In this document: piece by piece, positions 44,220-53,523 of the stretch | How the letters are laid out: each line of letters opens with the position of its first letter | How positions within the stretch are numbered: position 1 is the first letter of the stretch | Source: Virgibacillus aidingensis | GTDB taxonomy: Bacteria > Bacillota > Bacilli > Bacillales > Amphibacillaceae | Assembly: GCF_010994035.1 (NCBI RefSeq) | Contig: NZ_WIXN01000003.1 | Coordinates: forward strand, 1-64,000 | Length of the DNA: 64,000 nucleotides | Reading direction: 5' to 3' | The notes under the pieces: model-generated | The model's input: only the letters and a program-made list of their open reading frames with translations | What the model was told of the DNA's origin: nothing | Database searches by the model: none | Program-made: the position numbers and the translations under genes

Positions 44220-45922
44220 AAACAGATCCAGATGTAATCGTTATCGGAGCGGGTGGCGGCGGTCCGGTAATAGCCAAAGAGCTGGGGGAAATGGGAATCC
44301 AAGTCCTTGTGCTGGAAGCCGGTCCATGGTATGGGAATAAAAATTGGCCTGAGCCAAATGAATACCGCGGGAAGGCAAAAGAAAGTTCCGACCCGATGGA
44401 CTTGGATGGTGCACTCTACCGGAAGCATCTCACCCGACTTGAAAATGATATGAACGACTTAATTACCGGAAAACTGCGATGGGGACCGGCGGATCGCAGG
44501 AAAAGCCCCTGGTTCAGAAATATTCCGGACCGTGCTGTGTTATGGCAGAGTGCTGGAATTGGAGGCACTACACTTCATTACTATTCCAACTCCCCCAGGG
44601 CATTTCCGGAAGCCATCGATAACAAATGGCCAATCAGCTACAATGAGCTCATTCCGTATTATGAAAAAGTGGAAGCGACACTGCCGGTGGAATTTGCACC
44701 TACTACGACGAAAGAAGCACTATTTTATTACGGGGCGGAAAGAGCGGGATTCAAGCAGAATCGAACTTTGGATGTAACCAGCATCGGATACCGTCCACAG
44801 CCGAACGCCATCCTGCCTCCTAATGAAAATTTAATGAGTCCAGATTATTCCATGGAGGAAATAAGTCATATGGAGGGATGTACATTAAGCGGACATTGCG
44901 GCCAGGGCTGTCCATATGGTCCATCTTATGAAAAGATGGCAAAGCGTTCCACCAATGTCAGCTATGTTCCATTGGCAATGAAGACAGGGAATGTCTCATT
45001 CAGGCCAAATACGTTTGTAACAAAGGTTTTGACTGAATATGATGCGGTCGGAAACCTGCAAACCTCAGGAGTTCAGATCAGGGATACATGGACCGGGGAA
45101 ACTGAAGAGCTTTTCGCAAAGGTTGTGGTAATGGCTGCCGGCTGCATAGAAACTCCCCGTCTGTGGTTAAACTCCGGGTTACCTGATAATCCTTGGGTAG
45201 GACGGGGGTTAACCAACCATTATATGAATTCAGTAACAGGAACTTTTGATGAAGAGACTTTGTTGAATATTGTTGGCAGCTCTGCGACAAATCCATTTAT
45301 TGGGCACACGTCAGCTGCCAGGCTTGACTATCCCGGTCTCGGAATGATTGAAACTTTAGGGGAAAGCCCGGGACTTTCAGCACAAACTTTATTCGGTTTC
45401 AGTCAATACGGCTACAACCGGCTTGACAGCAATGATTACGATCTGTGGGAGCAACGCGGCAGACTCACAGGTGCCGAATTGGAAAATGCCATGGAAAATT
45501 ACGGCCGAACCCTTACACTTCTGATTGTGACAGGTGATGAGGTGGATTACCGTAATCGGGTCGAATTGGACCCTCATATTAAAGATGAGCATGGGCAGGT
45601 CGCTCGGGTGCATTATATACCGACACAAACATCGAAAAAAAGAAGAGAGAAATTAACACAAACAGCTACAAACATATTGCGGCAGGCTGGCGCAAAAAGA
45701 GTGCACAATAGTGACCAGCCGCCAAACTATTATATCCACTTGCAAAGTACGATGCGGATGGGGTTTGTAGTTAATACTAATTGTGAAGCATATCAGGTAA
45801 AACGGCTTTTTATTGGTGATAACAGTGTTGATTATAATTCGTTAGGCGGTCCAAACCCGACTATTACTACACAGGCACTTGCTACACGAACAGCAAAACT
45901 GTTAGCGGAAAAGTATTTTTAA
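44216..45922 (+). CDS. GMC-family FAD-dependent dehydrogenase (large subunit)
   Basis: A 568-residue GMC oxidoreductase. The FAD-binding motif VIVIGAGGGGPVIAKEL is at the N-terminus, WQSAGIGGTTLHYYSNSPR is the family signature, a Cys-rich CTLSGHCGQGCPYG sits in the middle, and the C-terminal active-site region has YYIHLQSTMRMG with GGPNPTITTQALATR (His and Asn of the catalytic pair). Substrate could be a sugar acid or alcohol. Coupled to the small subunit by an ATGA overlap. Confidence 0.93.
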   Translation: MKTDPDVIVIGAGGGGPVIAKELGEMGIQVLVLEAGPWYGNKNWPEPNEYRGKAKESSDPMDLDGALYRKHLTRLENDMNDLITGKLRWGPADRRKSPWFRNIPDRAVLWQSAGIGGTTLHYYSNSPRAFPEAIDNKWPISYNELIPYYEKVEATLPVEFAPTTTKEALFYYGAERAGFKQNRTLDVTSIGYRPQPNAILPPNENLMSPDYSMEEISHMEGCTLSGHCGQGCPYGPSYEKMAKRSTNVSYVPLAMKTGNVSFRPNTFVTKVLTEYDAVGNLQTSGVQIRDTWTGETEELFAKVVVMAAGCIETPRLWLNSGLPDNPWVGRGLTNHYMNSVTGTFDEETLLNIVGSSATNPFIGHTSAARLDYPGLGMIETLGESPGLSAQTLFGFSQYGYNRLDSNDYDLWEQRGRLTGAELENAMENYGRTLTLLIVTGDEVDYRNRVELDPHIKDEHGQVARVHYIPTQTSKKRREKLTQTATNILRQAGAKRVHNSDQPPNYYIHLQSTMRMGFVVNTNCEAYQVKRLFIGDNSVDYNSLGGPNPTITTQALATRTAKLLAEKYF

Positions 45923-45952
45923 TGTCAGGTGAGTAAACTTAATATGTAAAAT

Positions 45953-45982
45953 ATAGCATGTGAGATTGCACATGCTATATTT
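45953..45982 (+). terminator. Terminator of the GMC operon
   Basis: Stem ATAGCATGTG / CACATGCTAT with loop AGATTG, followed by ATTTT. Confidence 0.75.
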
Positions 45983-46062
45983 TGGGTAAACGTTTTAATA
46001 TAAAAGAGAATGATACACTTATTTTTTTAAGAAGGATATCAGCAGGAAATCAGATTAATAAA

Positions 46063-46105
46063 AAAACAGGGTGATTCTAACCAAAATAAACACCCTGTTT
46101 TTTTA
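46063..46105. terminator. Terminator of the ABC transporter operon
   Basis: AAACAGGGTG / CACCCTGTTT, with T-runs on both strands. On the minus strand it follows the ATPase gene by about 55 bp. Confidence 0.85.
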
Positions 46106-46158
46106 TTACAAGTTCCGTTTAAGGAGCTTAATGCTCCTGCAAGCAATCAAACATCTTT

Positions 46159-46953
46159 TTATCCAAGCACTGCCCGATCATCTTCAAATTGTTCTCCGCG
46201 TGCCCGTTTAAATTCATGCAATAATTTCTCGATGGTAAGTTCCTGTTTTTCCTTGCCTGAGACTTCCAGAATGATTTCGCCTTTATCCATCATAATCAGC
46301 CTGTTTCCCAGGTCTAATGCCTGCTGCATATTATGGGTTACCATTAACGTGGTTAAATCAAATTTATTCACGATATCCTGGGTAAGCTTAGTTATTAATT
46401 CTGCTCGAGAAGGGTCAAGGGCAGCCGTATGTTCATCCAGCAATAAAATATCCGGTTCGGTAAATGTAGCCATTAATAAAGATAAGGCCTGGCGTTCCCC
46501 GCCGGAAAGCAGACCCACTTTGGCATTCAAACGATTTTCCAGCCCAAGATTCAACGTGGATAAATGCTCCCTGAATAAATCCCTTCTTTTGGCTGTTACA
46601 CCAGGAAGCAATTTTCTCTTTTTATTCCGGGAATAGGCCATAGCAAAATTTTCCTCAATGGTCATAGATGGAGCGGTTCCTGCCATAGGGTCCTGAAAAA
46701 CCCGGCCAATAAAACCAGAACGTTTAAACTCCGGTAAATCAACGACTTGTTTGCCATTAATCAAAACATCTCCTACATCAGGTTTGAGACCTCCGGAGAC
46801 TACATTCATTAATGTTGACTTCCCGGCACCGTTACTGCCGATAACGGTAACGAAGTCTCCTTTTTCCAGATTCAAATCAATGGAATGCAATGCCTTTTTT
46901 TCGTCGGGAGTACCTTCATTAAACGTGATGGAAATATCTTTTAATTGCAGCAT
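46159..46953 (-). CDS. ABC transporter ATP-binding protein
   Basis: A 264-residue ATPase. Walker A is GSNGAGKST (38-46), the signature is LSGGERQALSLL, Walker B is ILLLDEHTAALDP, and the switch His is in MVTHNMQQAL. It pairs with the permease immediately upstream (1-bp gap) and a PF04392-type binding protein. Systems of this type take up small organic substrates such as amino acids or aromatic compounds; the substrate here is not identifiable. SD GAAGGAG. Confidence 0.93.
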   Translation of the reverse strand: MLQLKDISITFNEGTPDEKKALHSIDLNLEKGDFVTVIGSNGAGKSTLMNVVSGGLKPDVGDVLINGKQVVDLPEFKRSGFIGRVFQDPMAGTAPSMTIEENFAMAYSRNKKRKLLPGVTAKRRDLFREHLSTLNLGLENRLNAKVGLLSGGERQALSLLMATFTEPDILLLDEHTAALDPSRAELITKLTQDIVNKFDLTTLMVTHNMQQALDLGNRLIMMDKGEIILEVSGKEKQELTIEKLLHEFKRARGEQFEDDRAVLG

Positions 46954-46954
46954 A

Positions 46955-47941
46955 CTATAACTCCTTCAGCTTCAAATTGGCAAGCTCTTCCCGTTTTCTC
47001 GCCCGCCGTTTTTTCTCTCTCCGGGAATGGATGATTTTTGGTGCAACCAATGCCGCAATAACAAGGATTGCTGTAATCAGCTTCATATCGCCTGTTTCCA
47101 AAAATTCAACCCGCAGCGCCATCGTAACAACGATTCGATAAATAATGGCTCCCCCGATGACAGCTATGGTTGCTCTTGCAATCGTTTTTGTTCCAAATAG
47201 TGATTCACCAATGATGACGGAAGCCAGACCGATAATTATTAAACCAATGCCCATTCCTACATCGGCAAAGCCGCCATATTGGGCAATCAGAGCACCGGAC
47301 AAAGCTACCAGCGCGTTTGAAATCCCAACGCCAAAAATGATCAATGTATCCGTGTCGGCGGAAAGGCTGCGGATCATTCGTTTATTATCACCAGTTGCTC
47401 TAAGCGCCAGGCCAATATCAGTTTTTAAATAGTAATCCGTAAGTAATTTTATAATAAGTGTTACCACAATCATTACGAACAAAATGCCCCATGTTCCGGG
47501 AACATTTTCCATACCCATAGATGTCAGAAGCCCGTTCATAAACGTATCAATACCTGATGCAGCCCAGAATGAACCCAGCTGATCAAAAACCGTTGTTTCA
47601 CTTAAAAGCGGCAGCGTGGGTTGTCCCATAATCCGCAGATTTATAGAATATAATGCGATCATCATAAGAATTCCGGATAGTAATGCATTAATTTTGCCTT
47701 TCGCGTGCAATAATCCGGTTAAACAGCCTGCTATAAAGCCTGCGGCAATAGCCATCAATGTTGCTATTACAGGTGATATGCCATTAATAATGGAAATTGC
47801 TGCAACGGCTGCCCCGGTTACAAAGCTGCCGTCCACCGTTAAATCCGGAAAATTCAAGATACGAAAAGTCAAATAAACACCTAATGCCATAATGGCATAA
47901 ATAATCCCTGATTCAAATGCCCCAAAAAGTGAAATAAGCAT
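46955..47941 (-). CDS. ABC transporter permease
   Basis: A 328-residue integral membrane permease of the branched-chain/ribose type (eight or more helices). The family segments LTFRILNFPDLTVDGSF, GFIAGCLTGLLHAKGKI, and DIGLALRATGDNKRMIRSLSADT, plus GISNALVALSGALIAQYGGFADVGMG, are present. The last 25 residues are strongly basic and cytoplasmic. Next to the ATPase (1 bp) and 250 bp after the binding protein gene. Confidence 0.93.
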   Translation of the reverse strand: MLISLFGAFESGIIYAIMALGVYLTFRILNFPDLTVDGSFVTGAAVAAISIINGISPVIATLMAIAAGFIAGCLTGLLHAKGKINALLSGILMMIALYSINLRIMGQPTLPLLSETTVFDQLGSFWAASGIDTFMNGLLTSMGMENVPGTWGILFVMIVVTLIIKLLTDYYLKTDIGLALRATGDNKRMIRSLSADTDTLIIFGVGISNALVALSGALIAQYGGFADVGMGIGLIIIGLASVIIGESLFGTKTIARATIAVIGGAIIYRIVVTMALRVEFLETGDMKLITAILVIAALVAPKIIHSRREKKRRARKREELANLKLKEL

Positions 47942-48102
47942 AGGTTCCCCCTTTCTACCCCCACTTGCTCAATAATTGATTTGTCACGCCAAAGGGGTGC
48001 TTGAAAGCAAATTTTTCTTTATTATTTAAATGCCCGTATTCGTACATCAAATATTAAGATTCCTTGTGTTTATGCAGACAGTAAGTTAATTATCCGCCAA
48101 AA

Positions 48103-48128
48103 CAGGGCAAGCTTTTGCAGCCTGCCCC
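48103..48128 (-). terminator. Intercistronic hairpin between binding protein and permease genes
   Basis: GGGGCAGGC / GCTTGCCC on the minus strand, followed by TGTTTTGG. A weak terminator or mRNA-stabilising stem, which would keep binding-protein transcripts in excess over permease. Confidence 0.5.
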
Positions 48129-48191
48129 GAATAACTCAAGGAATACTCAGAAATATAATCGACTTTTGTCAACACAATGATGATAGGTATT

Positions 48192-49202
48192 CTATTCTTC
48201 CGGGTCCACAAATTCCGCTTCATCATCCCACTCGTCATTCCATTCAACTCCCTGATTTTCAGCGGCATCTCTATTTATAAATAACTGGATGTTCTGTGGA
48301 TATTCCACAGGGAAATCCTTTGTCGTCTTTTCTCCTGTCAAAATGTCAGCAGCCATTTCCCCCGAACGATAACCAATGGAATAGTAATCTATTCCAAATG
48401 TAGCAAAGCCGCCTCTGCCAAGTGAATCCGGCTCCCCGACAAGAAGTGGAATACCCTGGGATTCAGCAATACCGACAACACTTTCCAATGCGGAAACGAC
48501 CGTGTTATCCGTCACGATAAAAAATACATCAGCTGTTCCAACTAAAGATTCCGTTGCCTGCTGTACCTCTGAAGAGTTGGATACAGTGCTTTCGGAAACA
48601 CTTAAGCTTGTTCCCTCTGCAGCTTCGTGTACGGCTTCTACTTGCACAACCGAATTCTGTTCTCCTGCATTATAAACCAGTCCGACAGTTGCTCCTTCAA
48701 AGTACGTATCAATAAATTCCACCGTCTTTTCAATGGATTCAGGATGCAGATCAAGCACACCGGTAATATTTTCTCCGGCATCTTCCATGGAATCAACAAG
48801 TCCGGCTTCTACGGCATCTGTTACAGAGGTGAACACGATCGGAATCTCATTGGTACTCTGCAATGCTCCTAATGCACTTGGTGTAGAATTGGCAAAAATT
48901 AAATCCACATTATCCGCAACAAAATTTCCCGCAATTGGCCCAACATTATTTTGGTCTCCCTGGGCACTTTGAAAATCATACTCTACATTCAACCCGGCAT
49001 CTTCCAGTGCTGCCTGGAAACCATTATACGCTTCATCCAGTGAAGGATGCTCGACGATTTGCGTGGCACCGACCGTATATGTTTCATTTCCGGCTCCCGA
49101 CGTTTCCGTTTCATCTGACGCATCTCCTGAACTCTCATTTGAACCACAGGCAGCCAGTGTGATTAAACCTAAAATAAAGATAGAATACAAGACTTTCTTC
49201 AT
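48192..49202 (-). CDS. ABC transporter substrate-binding lipoprotein (PF04392 type)
   Basis: A 336-residue lipoprotein with lipobox LAAC (Cys19) and an acidic linker. The two-lobed periplasmic-binding fold includes YTVGATQIVEHPSLDEAYNG, VGLVYNAGEQNSVVQ and ATFGIDYYSIGYRSGEMAAD. It acts outside the membrane as the receptor of the adjacent ABC system. Its own promoter is likely TATAAT with TTGTAT 18 bp upstream, near 49248-49280. SD GGGAGGAAG. Confidence 0.93.
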   Translation of the reverse strand: MKKVLYSIFILGLITLAACGSNESSGDASDETETSGAGNETYTVGATQIVEHPSLDEAYNGFQAALEDAGLNVEYDFQSAQGDQNNVGPIAGNFVADNVDLIFANSTPSALGALQSTNEIPIVFTSVTDAVEAGLVDSMEDAGENITGVLDLHPESIEKTVEFIDTYFEGATVGLVYNAGEQNSVVQVEAVHEAAEGTSLSVSESTVSNSSEVQQATESLVGTADVFFIVTDNTVVSALESVVGIAESQGIPLLVGEPDSLGRGGFATFGIDYYSIGYRSGEMAADILTGEKTTKDFPVEYPQNIQLFINRDAAENQGVEWNDEWDDEAEFVDPEE

Positions 49203-49730
49203 GACTCTTCCTCCCAGAATTATTTAAAAAATATAAATTTCGTATAATTATACCAAATAACGCGTCATATATACAACATGTTTTTTTACCATTCTCATTT
49301 TATTTAAAATACCACCTTATTCCTTCTATTTTTTTCTTCCTAATATATTACAATTAATAGCGTTTGCACCTGAATAATTTGTTTAAATAAATTAAACAGC
49401 ACCAATATAAAGATGGTTAAAAAGCATTAACAACAAAGTACTTAAAATAGTCAATATGACCTATCACAAAATTAACCCGGGTAATATATTGTTATATTTA
49501 TTATTTAACTGAAAAAATGTTACGATCGTGTTTTTTCTTTAATTTATATTCATACATTTTAATGCATAAAAACCAACTGGTAAATCGGCAGAAATGAAGG
49601 ACAGATCATGGATCTATTTCTTCATAATTTAAGAAACATCACTTAAATTTATTTTGAAGCCAGCTCATACAGCACTTTTCAGCGCCCATTTCATATTGTA
49701 ATAGCATACACTTATAAGGAGGCAAATCAA
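49203..49730. other. Divergent intergenic region
   Basis: 528 bp, very AT-rich, with promoters for the leftward ABC operon and the rightward amidase pair. I see no gene, riboswitch or T-box motif. Confidence 0.35.
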
Positions 49731-49916
49731 ATGAATTATGAAGGTTATATAAGACAAAGTTTATATCTCCGGGAGCTTCCTGCCTATCAGGCTGATATCC
49801 CCATTATTCATAAACTGTTTTGCGAAATGAACCAATCCGCAGCGTATCTTCATGCATTCCCCAATTTAAATATGGAAACACCAATTACCATTGTAGACAA
49901 GGAGCTGATGAAATGA
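49731..49916 (+). CDS. AtzG-like (DUF4089) small amidase partner
   Basis: A 61-residue helical protein with the pattern of AtzG-type subunits: YIRQSLYLRELP early, a helix IIHKLFCEMNQSAAYLHAFP and a short tail ETPITIVD. AtzG stabilises the amidase AtzE in cyanurate/carboxybiuret breakdown. AAGGAGG precedes the ATG. Its stop overlaps the amidase start by ATGA, which supports a functional pair. The family call rests on size, pattern and context. Confidence 0.7.
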   Translation: MNYEGYIRQSLYLRELPAYQADIPIIHKLFCEMNQSAAYLHAFPNLNMETPITIVDKELMK

Positions 49917-51298
49917 AGGAACTAACCTTTGCAGCAGCCACAGAACTCGCACCTCTAATTGAATCCAGACAGCTCTCACCTGTTGAATTGACAGAACAGC
50001 TATTAAACCGCATACACCAACTTGATTCAACGATCGAATCCTATATTACTCCCCTGCCCGAACTCGCTCTTGCAGATGCAAGAAAAGCGGAAAGGGATAT
50101 TATGCAAGGCTTATACAAAGGGCCGATGCATGGCATCCCTGTTGGCATAAAAGACAATTTTTATACTGAAGGCATTCGAACTACAGTAGGCTCTAAGCTT
50201 TTCTCCGACTTTATCCCTGGTAAAACAGCTGCTTCAGTTAAAAAATTGCTTGATGCTGGGGGAATTATGCTGGGAAAACTGAATATGCATGAACTTGCGG
50301 CAGGTTCAACCGGCACTAATCCTTTTTTCGGCACACAAAAAAACCCGTGGAATATTAATTATATGCCAGGAGGGTCAAGTGGCGGCAGCAGTGCCGCCTT
50401 AGCAGCGGGACTTGCGACACTGGCAACCGGGACAGATACATTTGGTTCTATTCGCTTGCCGGCAGCCATGTGCGGAATTTATGGTTTAAAAGTAACATAC
50501 GGACTAGTCAGTACAGATGGTATTTTCCCAACAGCACCATCTTTGGATACTGCAGGACCAATGGCAAGATCGGTCCCGGATCTGGCACTAATGCTTCAGT
50601 ATATGGCCGGGTATGACCAGAACGATTCTGCCAGCCTGAAAGTCCCTGTTCCAAATTATATGGAGAATTTAAGCAGAGGCATACAAGGACTGAAAATCGG
50701 AATTCCAACTTATTATATGGAAGGATTGGATCCGGATGTCGAAATACTTTTTAATCATGCTGTTGAAATGCTTGAATATTTAGGTGCAGAGGTAAAAGAG
50801 ATGAAGATACCTGAGTTGACCATGTCTGCATTTTCCGGTAATACGATTGTTACCAGCGAGGCGGCCAATACTCACTATGAATGGCTGCAGACGCGACCTG
50901 AAGATTATTCTGCGGATATTCGCACCTTCTTCCTGGCTGGTACTTTGCTGAATCCGCCTAAATACATCCGGGCTCAACAGGCGCGAAGAAAAATGGTGAA
51001 AGCATTTGACAAAGCATTTCAAAATGTTGATATTCTGCTCGGCCCGACTATTCCCATCACTACTCCAGCATATGCAGAAAATTGGGTAGAACAAAACCTG
51101 GAAGTGGTAATCCGGTGTATGCCCTATACGGTCCCAATAAATTTAACCGGAGTACCAAGCTTATCCGTACCTATAGGCTTATGTTCAAAAGGACTTCCTG
51201 TTGGCATGCAATTTATTGGAAAGCATCTTTCCGAAAAGCTGTTGCTTCAAGCGGGGAATGAATGGGAAAACACTAACCCTTTAAGTTTTACTGTATGA
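49913..51298 (+). CDS. Amidase-signature family hydrolase
   Basis: A 461-residue amidase. The Ser-cisSer-Lys triad is visible: Lys in GIKDNFYTEG, cis-Ser in GGSSGGSSAAL, and the nucleophile Ser in TDTFGSIRLPA. The residue before GS is Phe, where amidases mostly have Gly and AtzE-like enzymes have Asn, so specificity may be changed. The start is ATG 49913, overlapping the small partner; an upstream TTG/ATG frame (49820) overlaps it fully and gives no homologous extension. Substrate unknown, perhaps a ureido or carboxamide compound. Confidence 0.9.
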   Translation: MKELTFAAATELAPLIESRQLSPVELTEQLLNRIHQLDSTIESYITPLPELALADARKAERDIMQGLYKGPMHGIPVGIKDNFYTEGIRTTVGSKLFSDFIPGKTAASVKKLLDAGGIMLGKLNMHELAAGSTGTNPFFGTQKNPWNINYMPGGSSGGSSAALAAGLATLATGTDTFGSIRLPAAMCGIYGLKVTYGLVSTDGIFPTAPSLDTAGPMARSVPDLALMLQYMAGYDQNDSASLKVPVPNYMENLSRGIQGLKIGIPTYYMEGLDPDVEILFNHAVEMLEYLGAEVKEMKIPELTMSAFSGNTIVTSEAANTHYEWLQTRPEDYSADIRTFFLAGTLLNPPKYIRAQQARRKMVKAFDKAFQNVDILLGPTIPITTPAYAENWVEQNLEVVIRCMPYTVPINLTGVPSLSVPIGLCSKGLPVGMQFIGKHLSEKLLLQAGNEWENTNPLSFTV

Positions 51299-51503
51299 AC
51301 TGCTTTTTAACGAGCCTTACTGCGGAAAACTTCATATGTATAAGGTAAGAGGATTTTCTGAGTAAATGATTTTTCATTCGCCATATAGGGAAAAACTAAG
51401 CATTAAATACGACAACGGGGAATAAGTACGTACGTTTTTTCCAATTGGATCAGGTGTATGTATTATGCTAATTAATTGGAGAAAATTTATAAGCAAATAA
51501 AGA

Positions 51504-52604
51504 TCACTTCCGCTTCCATGCTGACCAGGCTATTGCTCCTATTCCAACTGCAATCATGGAAGAAAGTACGGGGTATTTGCTCACTTTTACATACATACTG
51601 CCTGATCTTTTCCACCCTTTATTTGTGCCTCTTTCATGCATCCCATAACCCGGCTGATACAAATTATTCTCATCCATAGGTTGGGATGGCTTATTTAGAT
51701 GTTGGGTTGGATACATGACCTTTTCCATAACTTTGTCGGTTAAACGCGGGAATAGCGTACCCAGAAGTGCTGCAGCTTTTGCCTGTGATCCGACATACAT
51801 ATCTCTTTTGGGATTTTCCGCTGAATGAAGAATTGCCTCCGCTACGGCTTCCGGCGGATAGATCATCCCTCTATGTCCCGGCTGCTTGTCCAAATAGCTT
51901 TTGGCATGTTCATTATATGGTGTATCTATCCTTCCCGGATGAATAAGTGTGACGGAGACAGGTGCATTTTCTTTTTCCAGCTCCATTCTCACACTTTCTG
52001 TCCATCCGTGCACGGCAAATTTAGCAGCTGCATAGGTGGATTGGATAACAGTCCCTCTGTCTCCAAAAATACTCCCTACATTTATAATCGCACCAGGGCT
52101 GCCTTCCTTTTTAAAATGACTGACTGCAGCCTTTGTTCCATAAACAACACTCCAAAAATTCGTATCAAACAATTGCCTTATATCATCATTAGTAACTTCC
52201 ATTGCATGTCCATAAATGGATAAGCCTGCGTTGTTTACCCATGTATTAAAGTGTCCAAACTCCTTTATCGCAGTCTCCGCGATAATATTCACATCCTCTT
52301 CACGGCCCACATCTGCTTTTACATAGATTGCAGGATGCCCTTGTTCATTTAATTCCGCAGTCAGCTGTTTGAGCGCTTTTTCATTTCTTGCTGCCAACAC
52401 AACTTTAGCTCCCTTTGAAGCAGCCATCCTTGCTGTGACCAGCCCAATGCCACTTGAGGCACCTGTGATGACCATTACTTGATCTGCCAATTTCTTCAGC
52501 ACTAAATTTTTAAAGACCGGAAGTCTTAATTTTTCCAGTACTTCTGTATCCGTAACCTTGGTGTTGTTGTCAGCAAGGCTTTCCTCCTGCTTATTCTGAC
52601 TCAT
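51504..52604 (-). CDS. Short-chain dehydrogenase/reductase with C-terminal membrane tail
   Basis: A 366-residue SDR. The cofactor loop is TGASSGIG (47-54), NNAG follows, and the catalytic Ser-Tyr-Lys lies in NVGSIFGD and STYAAAKFAV. The C-terminus adds a proline-rich linker and a hydrophobic helix (VLSSMIAVGIGAIAW) ending in WKRK, so the enzyme is probably membrane-anchored. I chose ATG 52604, with GGGGAGGG upstream. Substrate unknown. Confidence 0.92.
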   Translation of the reverse strand: MSQNKQEESLADNNTKVTDTEVLEKLRLPVFKNLVLKKLADQVMVITGASSGIGLVTARMAASKGAKVVLAARNEKALKQLTAELNEQGHPAIYVKADVGREEDVNIIAETAIKEFGHFNTWVNNAGLSIYGHAMEVTNDDIRQLFDTNFWSVVYGTKAAVSHFKKEGSPGAIINVGSIFGDRGTVIQSTYAAAKFAVHGWTESVRMELEKENAPVSVTLIHPGRIDTPYNEHAKSYLDKQPGHRGMIYPPEAVAEAILHSAENPKRDMYVGSQAKAAALLGTLFPRLTDKVMEKVMYPTQHLNKPSQPMDENNLYQPGYGMHERGTNKGWKRSGSMYVKVSKYPVLSSMIAVGIGAIAWSAWKRK

Positions 52605-52840
52605 TTTATTGGATGCCCTCCCCATGATGATCTCATATCTTAGCAAAAATCATATCTAACTAAACAGCAATCTTTACAGAAGCGAAAATGGCATTACCAG
52701 CACTTACCCAACTCAGGATTATGTAATGTATGGTAAATTTAAAACCGGAAAATAGAACTGGAGGATAAAAATTGGCAGAAAAGCCGTTGATTATCAAACA
52801 GCAAATTAGTAAACGGAATTTATTTTCAGCTAATAAACCT
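52605..52840. other. Intergenic spacer
   Basis: No gene is supported here; it must carry the SDR promoter. Confidence 0.3.
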
Positions 52841-52870
52841 GTCCTGCGGAGATGTACACCTCTGCAGGAC
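52841..52870 (-). terminator. Terminator of the Asn-rich gene
   Basis: GTCCTGCGGAG / CTCTGCAGGAC, 7 bp after the stop on the minus strand. The following minus-strand tract (AGGTTTATT) is only moderately U-rich. Confidence 0.6.
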
Positions 52871-52877
52871 AAATAAG

Positions 52878-53066
52878 TTAGTTGTTGCGGTTGTTGTTGC
52901 GATTGTTATTACGGTTGTTATTGCGTTTGTTGTTGCGATTGTTATCGTTTTCTAAATTGTTATCGTCCAGGAACTCATTTGCAAATTCAACGTTATCGTT
53001 CTGGTTACGGTTATTATCCCTGTTACGATTTCTGTTATCGTTCCGATTGTTGTTATTGTTAGCCAT
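52878..53066 (-). CDS. Asparagine/arginine-rich microprotein
   Basis: A 62-residue protein, more than half Asn, with Arg at regular spacing. It starts MANNNNNRNDNRN, has a short acidic-hydrophobic centre (VEFANEFLDD) and ends in RNNN repeats encoded by a 12-base unit. AAGGAGGG at ideal spacing before the ATG and a hairpin downstream argue that it is real. Such composition is seen in some spore coat or spore-surface proteins of Bacillaceae, but I cannot assign it. The repeats may vary in number between strains. Confidence 0.75.
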   Translation of the reverse strand: MANNNNNRNDNRNRNRDNNRNQNDNVEFANEFLDDNNLENDNNRNNKRNNNRNNNRNNNRNN

Positions 53067-53265
53067 TTTTAACCCTCCTTGTATAGAAATTCTAAGCAAT
53101 TCCAAATGGAATATAATAGAAAGAAAACATGTTTATTCCACTTAGAATTAACTCAAAATTATTATGTCCATAAATTTGTTTTAAACTCATTTTCACATAA
53201 AAAAATCATTATTTTTTTCGTGCTGCATTTACCACTGGAATCTGTTTGTCAGATAAAGGAAAAAA

Positions 53266-53523
53266 TCAAAAGAATCTTTTTTTCCCTTTTCCCTTGATCC
53301 TTCGCCATTTTTGAAGCATGGTTCTGTACATTGACATTTTCTTATATGTATCCGGCGATTCAACCGGATCCTTAATCCCATTCACCATCAAAGTTATATT
53401 GAAATGATTTCCCGGTTCGTCCGTAAAATAAGTTCCTATTTTAAACAAGTCTGCTTTGGAGAAAAGGTCATGCAATCGCAAATTAATTTGACGATATGCC
53501 TCCATATAAAACATCCCTTGCAT
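53266..53523 (-). CDS. C-terminal strand segment of the FtsZ-like gene, in a shifted frame
   Basis: An 85-codon frame overlapping the preceding gene by 41 bp. From about residue 8 it reads EAYRQINLRLHDLFSKADLF, then KIGTYF, then NHFNITLMVNGI, which aligns with the last helix and strands of FtsZ (the segment ending in an ITVIATGF-type motif). A +1 shift near 53503 would join it to the upstream frame. Either it is a separate short protein or, more likely, the second half of one frameshifted gene. The basic tail KWRRIKGKGKKRFF is extra. Confidence 0.55.
   Translation of the reverse strand: MQGMFYMEAYRQINLRLHDLFSKADLFKIGTYFTDEPGNHFNITLMVNGIKDPVESPDTYKKMSMYRTMLQKWRRIKGKGKKRFF

Noticed and set aside
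49203-49730. T-box or other leader upstream of the ABC or amidase genes
   Set aside because: No T-box sequence, specifier loop or terminator/antiterminator pair is visible.
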